A stretch of 64,000 nt of DNA from Ipomoea triloba (taxonomy: Eukaryota; Streptophyta; Magnoliopsida; Solanales; Convolvulaceae): positions 1,310,769-1,374,768 of the forward strand of contig NC_044925.1 of assembly GCF_003576645.1 (NCBI RefSeq), written 5' to 3'. The position numbers were made by a program, and so were the translations under genes. Below are positions 50,004 through 61,199 of the stretch, in pieces (the first letter of the stretch is position 1; every line of letters starts with the position of its first letter). Below the pieces are notes generated by a model, which ran no database searches, was not told where the DNA came from, and was given only the letters and a program-made list of their open reading frames with translations.

Positions 50004-50775
50004 GGGAAAATGACACTTTTTCCCCCTATGTTATGTGCATATAGCACTTTTCCCCCCTGTGTTATTAAAGTGGCAGTTTCCCCCCCTGAAATGTTAAATT
50101 GACATTGTTACCCTTAAAAATAATTATTTCATTTATTTTTCTTCTCCAACAAATTATTATTTATATGTATGGATGATCATGATTCGGTTCGAACCTAACC
50201 AAACACTGTAACAATCATATCGAAATAGTATGGACGGTTCTGGTTACGATTCAGAACCGAAAATTTTAAAATTAAATAATTGTTGAACCGTGAACCGGAA
50301 CTTAACCACAGTCATATATAATGAAAATAATCAAACACTTATTTTGATAAATCGGTATGGTTCGGTTCCAATTTTGATTTTAAACCGCCAATCAAAACTT
50401 ATGTATTTATTTACTACGTATTTATTTTTATAATTTTATTTCTTATTTAAAAATAGTATAAATTTAACAATTATTTTATTTTATTTTTTCGGTTCTGAAT
50501 CGTAATCGTAACCGTCTATACTATTTAAGCTCAATTGCTACAGTGTTCGATTAGGTTCGTATCGAACCGTGATCTTCCATACATATTAGTAACAATTGAT
50601 TGGAGAATAAAAATAAATGAAATAGTTATTTTAAGGGCAAAAATGTTAATTTAACATTACAAGGGAGAAAACTACCACTTTTAAAATAACTGAGGGGGAA
50701 AACTGCTACTTTAATAACACAGGGGGGGAAAGTGCTATAAGCATATAACATAGGGGGGAAAAGTGTCATTTTCCC
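50004..50775. mobile_element. Mutator-like palindromic element within the hAT leader intron
   Basis: The left end GGGAAAATGACACTTTT is matched by the inverse at 50775. Flanks TTGTATATT and TTGTATATA (49995-50003, 50776-50784) are a 9-bp duplication with one change. The inverted similarity runs almost to the centre (GAACCG / CGGTTC words), so the whole 772 bp could fold as one hairpin. A decayed relative is at about 60295-60510. Confidence 0.8.
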
Positions 50776-50851
50776 TTGTATATATCATATTATGATTATT
50801 ATCATTATATTGATTTATTTGATTTAGGTACTTTACTAGTTTACTCCTAGT

Positions 50852-51781
50852 ATGGCGAGTGGTGATAATAATGCTTCTCAAAGTGTTGGATCTTCCGAAC
50901 CAACCACAATAAAAAGAAAGTCTAATGATATAGGATGGGAGTATGGAGTAATTAATGATCCGACTAAATCATTGGACAAGATTAAGTGTTTATTGTGTAA
51001 GAAAGTAATGTATGGTGGAGTGTATAGGATTAAAGAGCATATTGCTGGGATACAAGGAAATGTAACCAAATGCCCTACAGCTACAAAGGATGATCAATTG
51101 AAATGTAGGGAAGCTCTCATGATGGCGAAGAACAAAAAGAAGAATAAGAGAGCTGAAGAAGTTAATCTTAGGGCAGAGGTAAAGATCTCGGCGCATGACA
51201 ATGAGAGTATGAGTAATGCTAGTATTGATATTGATGAGGTGCAGCAGTTTGGACCTTTGAAACCACCTCGGCCAATTGGCCCTATGGATAAGTTCACAAA
51301 TCAAATCAATCCCGAGTCTTCTTTGAGTTCAGGAAAGGGCAAGGCACAACAACGAATAATTGATGCATTTGACAAGGAAATGGCTAATCGGGTGAAAGCT
51401 TACATATGTAGATGGGCTTATGAATCATCTATTCCATTTCATACTTTTCAGAAAGATAGCTTCAAGTTGTTGGTTGAAGCTATTGGTCAATATGGTCCGG
51501 GAGCTCAAGTACCAAATAGATATGAAATGAGTGAAACTTGTTTGAAAAAAGAGGTTGATCGAGTCCGAGAAAGTTTAAAGGTCCATGAAGCGGAGTGGAA
51601 ATTAAATGGGTGCTCAATTATGACTGATGCTTGGACAGATAGGAAGAGAAGAAGCATCATGAACTTGTGTGTCAATTCAAGGTTGGGCACTGTGTTTTTA
51701 TCTTCTAAAGAATGTTCAATGGAGGCACACACAAGTCAGTTCATATTTGAGTATGTGAAGCATGGCATTCAACCACTATAA
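50852..51781 (+). CDS. hAT transposase, N-terminal part (BED finger + DUF659)
   Basis: 309 residues. A BED-type zinc finger lies at about 49-75 (CLLC ... RIKEHIAG ... C). A Lys/Arg-rich linker with likely nuclear targeting is at about 93-103. A DUF659-type segment spans about 170-300, including GCSIMTDAWTDRKRR with the first catalytic-region D. The ORF stops at 51779-51781, just after FIFEYVKHG. There the family normally continues into the RNase H-like core, which is deleted, so no transposase activity is expected. The N-terminal part could still bind element ends. Confidence 0.9.
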   Translation: MASGDNNASQSVGSSEPTTIKRKSNDIGWEYGVINDPTKSLDKIKCLLCKKVMYGGVYRIKEHIAGIQGNVTKCPTATKDDQLKCREALMMAKNKKKNKRAEEVNLRAEVKISAHDNESMSNASIDIDEVQQFGPLKPPRPIGPMDKFTNQINPESSLSSGKGKAQQRIIDAFDKEMANRVKAYICRWAYESSIPFHTFQKDSFKLLVEAIGQYGPGAQVPNRYEMSETCLKKEVDRVRESLKVHEAEWKLNGCSIMTDAWTDRKRRSIMNLCVNSRLGTVFLSSKECSMEAHTSQFIFEYVKHGIQPL

Positions 51782-52677
51782 GGATCCTCAGCTTCATTTG
51801 GATGATTTCATTTCTATGGGATGTGTTGAGTTCCTTGAGACTTATTATTTTGGAGACTTAGAAATGCAAAACAAGATTTTAATGGATGAATTGTCCAAGT
51901 ATAAGAAGAAAGAAGGAATGTTTGGAAAATTAATTGCAGCAAAAGGATGTGAGTCCAATGATGGACAATATGATCCAGGTAAATAAGTTACATACTAAAT
52001 TACTAGTTTGAGTGTTTGACATTTTGATTATTTAACATTTTTTATTTTTATTGCTTTGATGTAGCAACGTGGTGGTTAAGTTATGGGATGGGAACTCCAA
52101 ACTTGAAAATAATTGCTATGAAGATTCTAAGTCTTACTTCAAGTTCTTCCGGATGTGAAAGGAATTGGAGTACATTTGAAGGGGTTAGTTTACTAGTTAA
52201 CTAGTGTACTTACTTTGTTTTGAATTTTGTTTACTTTACTAGTTTACTATTTGTAACATGTTTTGAATTTTACATTTTTAATATTTTAGGTACATACAAA
52301 AAAAAAGAAATAGGTTGGAAGCTAACCGCCTTAACAATCTATTCTTTGTGCAATTTAATGCAAACTTGATGAACAATAGAAAAAAAGATCAAAATGTTGA
52401 AGTATTACTTGCTAGTGATGCAAATTGTGCACAAGATTAGCTTGTTAATGATGAAGTTGTGGTTGGAGATGAAGTTGAGGATGGAGATGAGGAACTTGAT
52501 GATGAAGCACTAAGACCACGCCGAAGTTCTAGATTAAGAGAGCTTGAAAAAGATAATTTTGAAACCGGAAATGAAGAAGAAGTTGATGTGGATGTGGATA
52601 TTGAGTTTGAAGATGATGAAAATCATGTCATTGATCAATATGGACAAGGAGATGGAGAAGACAACCTTGAAAGTTAA
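51762..52677 (+). pseudogene. hAT transposase, C-terminal part (dimerisation domain), broken
   Basis: After the internal deletion the frame changes. HYKDPQLHLDDFISMG to YDPG (51770-51980) is followed by an intron (GTAAAT ... GATGTAG). WWLSYGMGTPNLK ... SSSSGCERNWSTF (about 52068-52180) is the hAT C-terminal dimerisation domain. A second intron precedes RNRLEANRLNNLFFVQFNANL, with an extra A in the A-run at about 52298-52306. An in-frame TAG near 52438 replaces a Trp codon of the usual sequence. An acidic tail (52459-52677, with PRRSSRL) ends the original gene. Confidence 0.85.
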
Positions 52678-53190
52678 ATTTGATGTATTGATGCCTTGAT
52701 GAATGAAGATTGAAGAACACTTTGTGAATTGTTATTTAGACATTTAGTACTTGAAGTGTGTGTAATCTTTATTTTGGACTTTTGATTTTTGAAGTTTGCA
52801 CTTTGCATGGGCTATGAATCTATGATTTAGAATTTAGAAATTAGAAGTTTGTTGATTCCTTTCATGTTTATTAGTTTATAACTTCATTAACTAATAACTA
52901 TTAGTCTATTACGTATTAACTATTAAGTATTAAGTAAATAAGTATTAACTATTAACATAATAACTTATTAAGTATTCAAGTTATAACTTATAACTTATAA
53001 GTGAATTACAAATTAATGAATTACAATTATAAAATATAAATAATTTTATATGTATTGTATTTTACACTTTTACAATAATTTTAGACTTTTAAATAATTAA
53101 ATAAAAAAATTTACCTAATTTAAGAGTTAAAAAAAAAAAAAATCGGGCGCTTGGGGGGCGCCTAGCGATTTTTGCAACATTGAGAATAAC

Positions 53191-53528
53191 ATAGGTAATG
53201 TGGAGGAGAGAGAGAGAGAGAGAAAATGTGAGGTCCTCCCGCAAGATGTGGGGGTTTTGTGGGTCCCGCGGCATAGAAAAAGAGAAGGAAATGCGCGGAA
53301 CTATGCGTTTCGCACACAATGGAATCCAGCAGTGCACGCGTCCACTGGCGCGTTTGCAGTTTTTTTATCTTTCTCCCCTCGTAGTTGGCACTTAAAAATT
53401 TGTGCTAAAAACTTAGCTATTGAGGATGCCCTAAAGAATGAGACGTTTAAAAAATTATCTAAAGCTTAGCTGATATTCGATTAGAATAATGAATATAGAC
53501 GAGGTTTTGGGTTGGCCTCAATGACATG
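53191..53528. other. short intergenic, no gene recognised
   Basis: A GA-rich microsatellite (53205-53224), then unremarkable sequence. An 89-codon ORF at 53200-53469 has no family. Confidence 0.5.
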
Positions 53529-53938
53529 CAATAGTTATTGTGTGGACCGTGGTCTACATAGTTGTGTTGATCACATCTAAAATGACGTCGTTTCACGTAG
53601 TTCTTTTACACGCGAGCGGCTACAATATTCATTTTTATAACTATAATAATGTACATTATTCTAACACATAAAATATATTATTCTAATACATAATGTACAT
53701 TATTTTACCCAAGAATTTTATTATTCTAATTTATAATGTATATTATTCTAACACATAAAATTAATTATTTTAACACATAATTAACATTATCTTACCCTAA
53801 AGTTTTATTATTCTAACACATAATGTAATTTATTCTAACACATATTGTACATTATTCTTACTCATAATGCACATTATATATTCTAACTCATAAAAATTAG
53901 CGACGTCGTTTTGGATTGTGGTCCACACAATAATTTGC
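53529..53938. mobile_element. foldback-family element with ATTATTCTAACACATAA array
   Basis: Starts CAATAGTTATTGTGTGGACC and ends GGTCCACACAATAATTTGC, with facing AATGACGTCGTTTC and GCGACGTCGTTTTG motifs. The core is repeated ATTCTAACACATAATGTACA words. No clear target duplication remains. Confidence 0.75.
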
Positions 53939-54184
53939 CCATATTATCCATAGAATTCTACTATATATACTCTCAAATTCTACTTCCTCACTTTTACTCA
54001 ATGATGTTCCAAACAAGAATTGATTTTCATCATTTGGGCGCCAAGAAAAATGTATATATCAAGTATTTAAGAGCAGGAACACAAGTTATATATATATAGG
54101 GGTGTTTATGTGGCCTGGACATTAGGTTTGGCCGTGCGGCCTATTTTCAACCATTAGATTAGATCAAGTCATCAAATCAACGTG

Positions 54185-54187
<3 letters not shown>

Positions 54188-54247
<60 letters not shown>

Positions 54248-55048
54248 AAAGTACACCATTCTACGTACTAAAATGCACCAGAAGACTGATAAAACACACC
54301 ATTCCACACTATAACCAAATGCACCTAATCACTTAAAGTTCATCAATATACGTAATAAAATGCATCATTCTACGTATTAAAATGTACCACAATGCACCTC
54401 ATGTTATAAGCATACACTATTTACACATTAGAAAACATGTGCTAAAATATGCACCATTCTACGTATTAAAATGCACTACAACGTGTGTTAAAATACACAA
54501 TTCCACTTATTGAAAATCTCAATCGCAGATTATAAACATGCACTATTACACTTATTAGAAAATATGTGTTAAAATACACAACATTCTACTTATTAAAATG
54601 CAACAGAGGGCGGATTAAAACACACAATTCCACAACACACTTATTAGAAAACATGTGTTAAAATACACACCATTCTACGTGTTAAAATGCATCAGATGAC
54701 GTATTAAAACATTCCATTCCACAACACAGTTACACACCATTCTATGTATGAAAATGAGCAAGCAGATAGATTAAAACACATCATTCCACAACACAGTTAA
54801 TGCACCAACATACTTAATAACACTACAGCATGTATTAAAACGCACTACATCATGTACTAAAATCATAAAATGCACCATTTCAATTCCCGTAATATAGATA
54901 CTAAAATTACCATAATAACCCCATTGAAACATATGCGAATTGCAGTTGGATTAATGAAATCGGACGACGCAGATTAAGTTGCACAACTGCATGGGAGCTC
55001 CCCGCCGTATTTGAGCCTAAATCTCTCTCTATATATATATATATATGA
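54188..55048. mobile_element. TA-flanked element with AAAATGCACCATTCTACG array
   Basis: Bounded by (AT)n(GT)n at 54188-54242 and (CT)n(AT)n at 55021-55047. The interior is an array of words such as AAAATGCACCATTCTACGTA. The right end ACTGCATGGGAGCTCCCCGC is unique. No gene. It resembles rice Micron-type elements that insert in (TA)n tracts, by structure only. Confidence 0.55.
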
Positions 55049-55075
55049 GTCCATCTTTTGACTAAAGAAATGTCT

Positions 55076-58000
55076 TCATTCTTGCCCATGCAAGGACAAT
55101 GGTTGAATAATCAAGGATAAGACCCGATTTTTTGATTTAATATCCGGAGCTCCAACCCCATCTCCGTGCCGGTAAGTGCACTCAGAAATTCGAGCAAGAT
55201 TAATTGCCGCTTCAATAAATGGCTTCCCAAACAGAGAAATATTATCAGATGTTTTGTTTTTATTTAGATTCTTCCATGCTTCATCACGTAAATATCGTAT
55301 ATAGTCACGTGAATCATCCTCTAAGTGTCCACTTTCTTGCATGTGACATAATATTGAATTCGCAGTTTCACCCCGCTCCAACTCTGCCTGTTCAAAAAAA
55401 ATTTAACAAAAAAAACATCAGTACAACATCATTTCACCAATACACAGGCACAAGGGTATTTTTAGGATTACGAATAATTTAGCTATTACTAAGCAAATCG
55501 GAATAACTAATACAATAGGGAATTTTAGGATGTGAATAGCCAATTTTTTGGAATTCTATTTTTCACAACAATTGTTACTATGTAAACAAGATAATTAAAA
55601 TGAGATTTAGGTAAGTAATTAATTATTAACCTTAAAGGTTGCTAGATCATTGCATAGGCGGAAAATCATGGATGACCATCTTAGAAGATCATTGTTATTC
55701 TGCAAGGCATCTAATGCTTCATTGGTGATATTTTGAGTGATCAAGAAATAAGCATGTGAAAGAATGACACTCCCTGAGGCAGAAACCCAAGCGTTCTCAA
55801 GATAAACCTTAAGAGGTGGTGTAACCTTCTTGTTACTCCAAGTTGCTTCCACCAAGAATGCTTCACACATATCTGCCCACTAAAAGCAACAATTAAACAA
55901 TTTAACCCCATAATCAAATTATCATAAGTAATAGTAATTTGATTGTGTAAATTTACCTTTTTTGCAAGTATGGGTATTGAATTTACTCCTTGCTCTTTAA
56001 CAGTATCATCTCCCAACTCATTTACTGTGTTGTAGAGAGCAAGAAAACATATTTTCATGTAATCTGGAAGATCTTTCACCCCATCAAGATCCCACCTGCA
56101 ATTTAATTATATTAGATGAAATAATTTAAAAAAAAAAAGAATTGAAGTTTTCAAAAAAAAAAAAAAGAATTGAATGAATTAAATATCTCAAAGAGAGATC
56201 AAGGAAAAGATTGAAAAAAAATAAATAAATAAAGATGATTTCATCTTACTTTTTAACAACATTTGTAAATAGGTGGAGCTCATTGGGAGATCCATAAACA
56301 TCATAGATATCATCAATTGTTGATATTAATGCAGAAACCTTTGTTAGGGCTATGCGAGCCTTGCTGAGTTGAGGTTGGGGTGTAACTCCAGCTGCCCAGA
56401 AGTAACACTCCACTAATCTATCTTTCACAAAGTTTAATTTGTCTGCTAACCTTATGTCTTTCCACCACCTAAGAATTAATGTAATATAATGTTGCTATTA
56501 GATTTGCACGATCAATAAGTAACATATAGCACATAGTACATGTGATGGTTTTTTTTTTTTTTTTTTTTTTTTGTGAATGACAAAATTAATATATGTACCT
56601 TGATACTTCTTGGAGTTCTTTTTGATATAGAGATTGTACCATGTTGAAATCCAACGTAGCAAGCTCGAGTAAAAAGTCATTATCACCCCTTGTTTTCTTA
56701 CATGCCTCAATATACCACCTGGCTTCCAACCTTGGAGGTCTATAGTGTTGTGGTAGTTCAAGGACATGATTTACCTGTTAAAGATTTGCATTTGTAAATT
56801 TGAAAATATTTCACCAAAAGTTGTATTCAAAGTTGCGCTTTGCCTGAAACATACATTGTGAGTTTATAGCTAATCAACACAAATTATGAAGACAATAGAT
56901 AGTTCTAATAGAGAATTAAATTTCGAATATTGTAGTTATCCAATCAACTGTTCTACCAACTTAGCTAAGGTTTTCCACAAAGGATTTTTTAAAAAAATTA
57001 TAATAATTAAATTAAATTATTAATTACCTCTTCAGAAAGGCTGCAGTCTTCCTTTGCCATGATATGCTTGAGGCATTTTATTATAAAAGGCTTAGCAATT
57101 TGAAGAATGTTTTCTCCGTCAAAGGTGAGAAACGAGGCTTCGTACAAACTCATAATCCCCTTAGTATCACTTTGTATGGTCGGAATGAATTCTCCATTTT
57201 CATCCATGAGATGGCTAAAGATGTCTGAAGTTGTGAGAGCATATGAAAATTGAAAAGACGTAAGCCAATGGAGAAAGCGATAGAGACTATACATGCAATC
57301 TACTGTCTACTAAATAAATAAATTATAGTTTGGGAAGAAAAATAAATAAATTATAGTTTTATTCAAAAAATAATAATAAATTATAGTTTGGGAACAACAA
57401 TAAATAAATTATAGATTTTTGTTTATACTTTTGATCCTATGACTTTGGAGTCTCGGTCAACTTAGATTCACAACTTTCATTCTCGACATAACTAGTACGT
57501 GTTTCACTATTTTTTTTTCCACATTTCATCCTTCAATTTCGACAACATGACTGATGAAAACTCACTAGGAGTACCACTTCCTGGTCATTCCAGATAACCG
57601 ACAAGGTGAAATCTTCCACCTTGTTGGTTAACTTCTCGGTTTGACTTATAAGTGATACTTTCAGAGTTTCAGTGACCTTTTTCACTTCTCAGTTATTCTC
57701 AACATAAGTACCACCTCATCAAACATAGAAGTTAACCAACAAGGTGTAATTTTTCCACCTTGTCAGTCTCGTACTTCCAGTAAGTTTCACCAATTCTTGG
57801 TCATCCCCAAGGTAAATACCACTTCTCGGTCAAACCAAGAAGTTAACTATAAGGTGAAATTCTTCCACTTTGTCGGTTAACTTCTCGATTTGACCGAGAA
57901 GTGGTACTTCTGGTGAGTTACTTTTATATTTTGTGAGTCTATTTTGATAACTATATATTATTGTAAGTTTGACAATTAACAAATAAACTAACACAAATAA

Positions 58001-58627
58001 ATAAAAATAAATAAATAAAAAACTTCCTTAAGAACAAATAATTAAACTTCCCCAAAAAAAAAACAATAAATTAAAAATATACCTTGAGAAACCTCGAAAC
58101 CATGTTGCCTGAAAAGCTTGAAAACAAGACCACACTTTTGAGGTGATGCAGCAATAATATTGTCAAGTCCTATAGAAGAAACTATTCTTTCAAGAGCTTC
58201 CAATATGTCTTCTTCAAAACGATGGCCAAGCCCTAACCTCTGCACCTCATCTATCAGTTCAAGCACTTGCCATGGCCGAATCAACACTTCACCCATCGCA
58301 CTCCGCACTTCATCTTCCATCTTCTCCGCCCTCTCTTGCAATACTTCATCCAACATCCATTAATAAATTCTAGTACACTTGTGTAATGAATATATATCAT
58401 AATAAATATATATATTATAGTGGGAATTATATGTATACCACATTATTAACTTTCAAGGACATGACAAAATCATGAGTCCAAATGGTAGGCTTGTAATAAT
58501 TTGGTGATGGTCTTTCAACTTGAGATCTTATGCCACAATAGCATAATCTTGGGGATTTTGTTGTGAAATTTTTGGGAATGTAAAGCTTAGAAGGCAAGGG
58601 GGATAGAGAAAGAAGATGAAGAGACAT
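55076..58627 (-). CDS. TPS2, inverted paralog of TPS1 (terpene synthase, intron 1 acceptor lost)
   Basis: Exons on the minus strand: 58627-58439, 58350-58083 (nominal), 57224-57028, 56774-56599, 56468-56250, 56095-55957, 55879-55631 and 55387-55076. From exon 2 on, sizes equal TPS1 exactly and all frames are open, giving 582 residues. The transit-like leader and RP-type N-terminal motif are kept, with one extra Tyr before the W. DDIYD (329-333) and NDLATFKAE (473-481) are present, and RDR is changed to KDR (292-294). Intron 1 is only 88 nt against 296 in TPS1 and ends TG instead of AG. An in-frame AG 18 nt inside exon 2 could serve. Alternatively, the ATG at 58356-58354 would give a product without transit peptide. 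Introns 2 and 3 also differ in length. The gene may be expressed, altered in location, or dying. Confidence 0.85.
57300..58000. repeat. repeat-rich insert in TPS2 intron 2
   Basis: Intron 2 is 858 nt against 376 in TPS1. It carries TTAACTTCTCGGTTTGAC / GTCAAACCAAGAAGTTAA words in both orientations (57590-57910) around an AACAAGGTG motif, consistent with an inserted foldback sequence of unknown family. Confidence 0.55.
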
Positions 58628-58698
58628 TAGTATTGGATAGTAGAAAGTTGAAATTATTATATTTATGTTCGAATGTAAGCGCACACATTTTGGTCCTC

Positions 58699-58704
58699 TT
58701 TATA
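58699..58704 (-). promoter_or_regulatory. TATA box of TPS2
   Basis: TATAAA in GGCTATAAAGAG on the minus strand, 71 nt before the ATG, conserved with TPS1. Confidence 0.7.
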
Positions 58705-58983
58705 GCCCAGGAAAGAAGGATGTTTTCCTTCCACAGTAGTGTTAACAAAAAGGTGCCCCCTCCATTGTTTAGTAAATAATAAGTTTTGCTTAAGATTTGC
58801 TTTCACAAATATTGAGGCAAGGTTTGGATATGAATTGAACTTTTTGTGCATAGAAGTGTCTAATTTAGTGATGAATCTCGAAATCAAATTGACTCAATTT
58901 ATCTTTGTATAAGCTTGAAAGTGGGTTATAGTCTGAAGTTCATAAACTTATTTAATTTTATTTAATTTTTTAAAGTACTTGCG

Positions 58984-58985
<2 letters not shown>
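58705..58985. other. TPS2 upstream region
   Basis: Ordinary AT-rich upstream DNA. It differs from the TPS1 upstream region, where a MITE is present. A 74-codon minus-strand ORF here has no family. Confidence 0.5.
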
Positions 58986-58986
<1 letters not shown>

Positions 58987-59019
<33 letters not shown>

Positions 59020-59592
59020 CAGTTCCCTTGCGGTTGGGTGTCTCCCGTGTGGTTGTGCGGCTAAATCTGAGTCATTGATCTTGCCTAAACCAATGCCCGA
59101 GATTAACAATGATTAAAAAAAATATGGTGGCAATTTGGTCATTTTGTATCTAGATCAAATTTAAGGTGCATGATTTTTCTATTTAAGGTGCGTGGTTTTC
59201 TTTTTTAAGGTGCGTGGTTTGTGTGCTTAAGACGCGTCTGTTGTTGAAACTTAAGGTGTGTCGGCCTAAAACTTTAGGTTCGTGATTTTCTTGATAAGGT
59301 ACGTGATTTATATGCTTAAGATGCGTCAGTTGTTGAAACTTAAGGTGCGGCATTTTAAAACTTTAGGTGCGTGGTTTGTGTTCTTAAAGTGCTTTGTTTA
59401 TGCGCTTAAAGTGCGTGGTATGTGTACTTAAGGTGCGCCATTTTAAACTTTTAAGTGATGTCTTCTTAAGATGCTTTGTTTGTGTGCTTAAGGTGTGTGG
59501 TTTGTCTACTTAAGGTGTGTCATTTTCTGTTAACAGCACAATCGCACGGGAAGCTATCTCCGCACTAGAACTCATCCATATATATATATAGG
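58987..59592. mobile_element. TA-flanked element with AAGGTGCGTGGTTTGTG array
   Basis: Bounded by (TA)n at 58987-59016 and at about 59578-59590. The interior is an array of CTTAAGGTGCGTGGTTTGTG-like words (59160-59530), framed by CGTGTGGTTGTGCGG and GCACAATCGCACGGG. A related end (CTTTAAGCATACAAAACGCG, GCACCTTAAG) is at 63765-63830. Confidence 0.6.
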
Positions 59593-59795
59593 TCCTTAAT
59601 CAGGTGAGAACCATGTCGCATGTGAAAACCTGCCGACTAATTCAAGCCATTGATCTAATAGATCTAATGGTTCAAAATAAACAAAACTTTGTAATATTTA
59701 TGAAAATGACTCACCCATTTTTTACTTGATTTCCCATCTATCATATCTTGGAAATCAATGGTTTGAATTTGTCCACATGTTCTCACCTAATAATT

Positions 59796-59850
<55 letters not shown>
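59591..59850. mobile_element. TA-flanked element with AGGTGAGAACC ends
   Basis: The left end CAGGTGAGAACCATGTCGC and right end ACATGTTCTCACCTAATA are inverted. (TA)n lies on the left and (GT)n(AT)n on the right. The inner ATTGATCTAATAGATCTAAT is palindromic. Its structure fits a short TA-targeting MITE. Confidence 0.6.
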
Positions 59851-59854
<4 letters not shown>

Positions 59855-60578
59855 GATCAAATGAAGACCTATAGTTAGGTGAGGACCGATAGTTAGGTGG
59901 GATATTTAGACTTATGTTATCCTTTGATTTAAAGTGAGTAGCGATAGTTAGGTGGGACATTTGAATTTATGTTATCCTTTGATTTAAATAATTCAATGGT
60001 TGCACCCCCTATGTGGAAGGTGGTGGATTCGAGCCTCAGTGGAGGCGCTGTTGTCTCTTTGTGATTTAGTAGGTTGAGAAAGTAGTTTATAAACAAATAC
60101 TACATTGTAATAGAGTCAGTAGCACTCAACAAAAAATTCAATGGTTGTGATTAATTATATGTAATAGATTTAATTTTTCGTGCTCAGTTTGTTGTGTATT
60201 TGTACTCATTTTGTTGTGCATTTGTACTCAGTTTGTAGTGCATTCATTCTTAGTTTGTTGTACATTTGGTCTTAGTTTGTTGTACATTTTAAAAGTGGCA
60301 ATTTTTTTCCAATGATCGATATATTAATTGTACATTTTTACTCTTAAAATAAATAATTTATTTATTTTTCTTCTCCAACAAATTATTAATTACTTATTTA
60401 TAGGGATGACCATGATTCGGTTCAAAGTGAACCGAACACTATAGTAATTTTAAAAAATTGAAACCCAAATATAGGGTTCTGGTTCTAAATTATAACTGGA
60501 ACCTTTGATCTATCTCATGGGGTTTGTAAAGAATTATTAATTAAAGACAACTTAGATATAAACAAACATACATGTGTG

Positions 60579-60626
<48 letters not shown>

Positions 60627-60753
60627 CCAATTGCGTAGCTCAAGTGACAAATGAGCTCTCTTTGTAGGAGGAATTCTGGGAGAACTCGTGAACCAAATGT
60701 GTTGTTAGAGAATTATGTGGGTTAATTTAATATGAATATGACCCATAGATTGC
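59851..60753. repeat. intergenic: repeats, partial SINE, decayed MULE, (TAA)n
   Basis: A tandem of GATAGTTAGGTGGGA words (59880-59960), a truncated SINE (60003-60130, B-box-like GGATTCGAGCCTC), TTTGTTGTGCATTTGTACTC words (60185-60290), a decayed relative of the 50004-50775 palindrome (60295-60510) and (TAA)n at 60580-60622. No gene. Confidence 0.6.
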
Positions 60754-61184
60754 GCAAATTATATTGTGGACCATGGTCCACAATGCATTGTGGACCATGA
60801 TCATGGCTGAAACTGCAGTTGTGTTAAACGAATAGTGCAGTTGTGTTGAAAAGATACTACAGTTGTGTTGAAAGGAAACTGCAGTTGCGCGGAACAAAGA
60901 CTGTTCATCCGTTTAACACAACTGCAGTATCCTTTCAACACAACTGCAGTATCAGTTCAACACAACTGTAGTATCAGTTCAACACAACTGCAGTTCCAGA
61001 CGAATGACACGGCCTCTGTTCCGCGCAAATGCAGTTTTCTTTCAATACAACTGCAGTATCCGTTCAGCACAACTGCATTATCAGTTCAACACAACTGCAG
61101 TATCAGTTCAACACAACTGCAGTATCAATCATGATCCATGGTCCACAACTGCTTTGTGGACCATGGTCTACGGTATAACGACTG
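60753..61184. mobile_element. foldback-family element with CAACACAACTGCAGTATC array
   Basis: Starts CGCAAATTATATTGTGGACC and ends GGTCTACGGTATAACGACTG, flanked by a perfect 9-bp duplication CATAGATTG (60744-60752, 61185-61193). About ten degenerate copies of a ~21-bp unit with AACACAACTGCAGTATC fill the centre (60920-61125), with inverse copies on the left (60810-60890). The ORF across it, full of Gln/Asn/Thr, is only a translation of the array. Confidence 0.88.
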
Positions 61185-61199
61185 CATAGATTGCTCCTT

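Larger units (their letters stand above)
49128..53182 (+). mobile_element. hAT transposon, internally deleted
   Basis: Perfect 18-bp ends CAATGTTGCAAAAATCGC and its inverse, with a perfect 8-bp duplication AGAATAAC (49120-49127, 53183-53190), the hAT hallmark. The GC-rich subterminal CCTAGGC words sit at both ends. The 5' leader has a donor at 49507 (GTCAG|GTAAG) and a likely acceptor at about 50828 before the ATG at 50852. The transposase lacks its catalytic middle, and a Mutator-like palindrome sits in the leader intron. Confidence 0.95.

Noticed and set aside
55219..55482. Plus-strand ORF over the last exon of TPS2
   Set aside because: It is the antisense shadow of the minus-strand exon, which has the conserved terpene synthase residues.
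60865..61189. Overlapping ORFs of 89 and 61 codons rich in Gln, Asn, Thr and Ser
   Set aside because: They are translations of the ~21-bp CAACACAACTGCAGTATC array inside a foldback element; array repeats without stops give long frames by chance.
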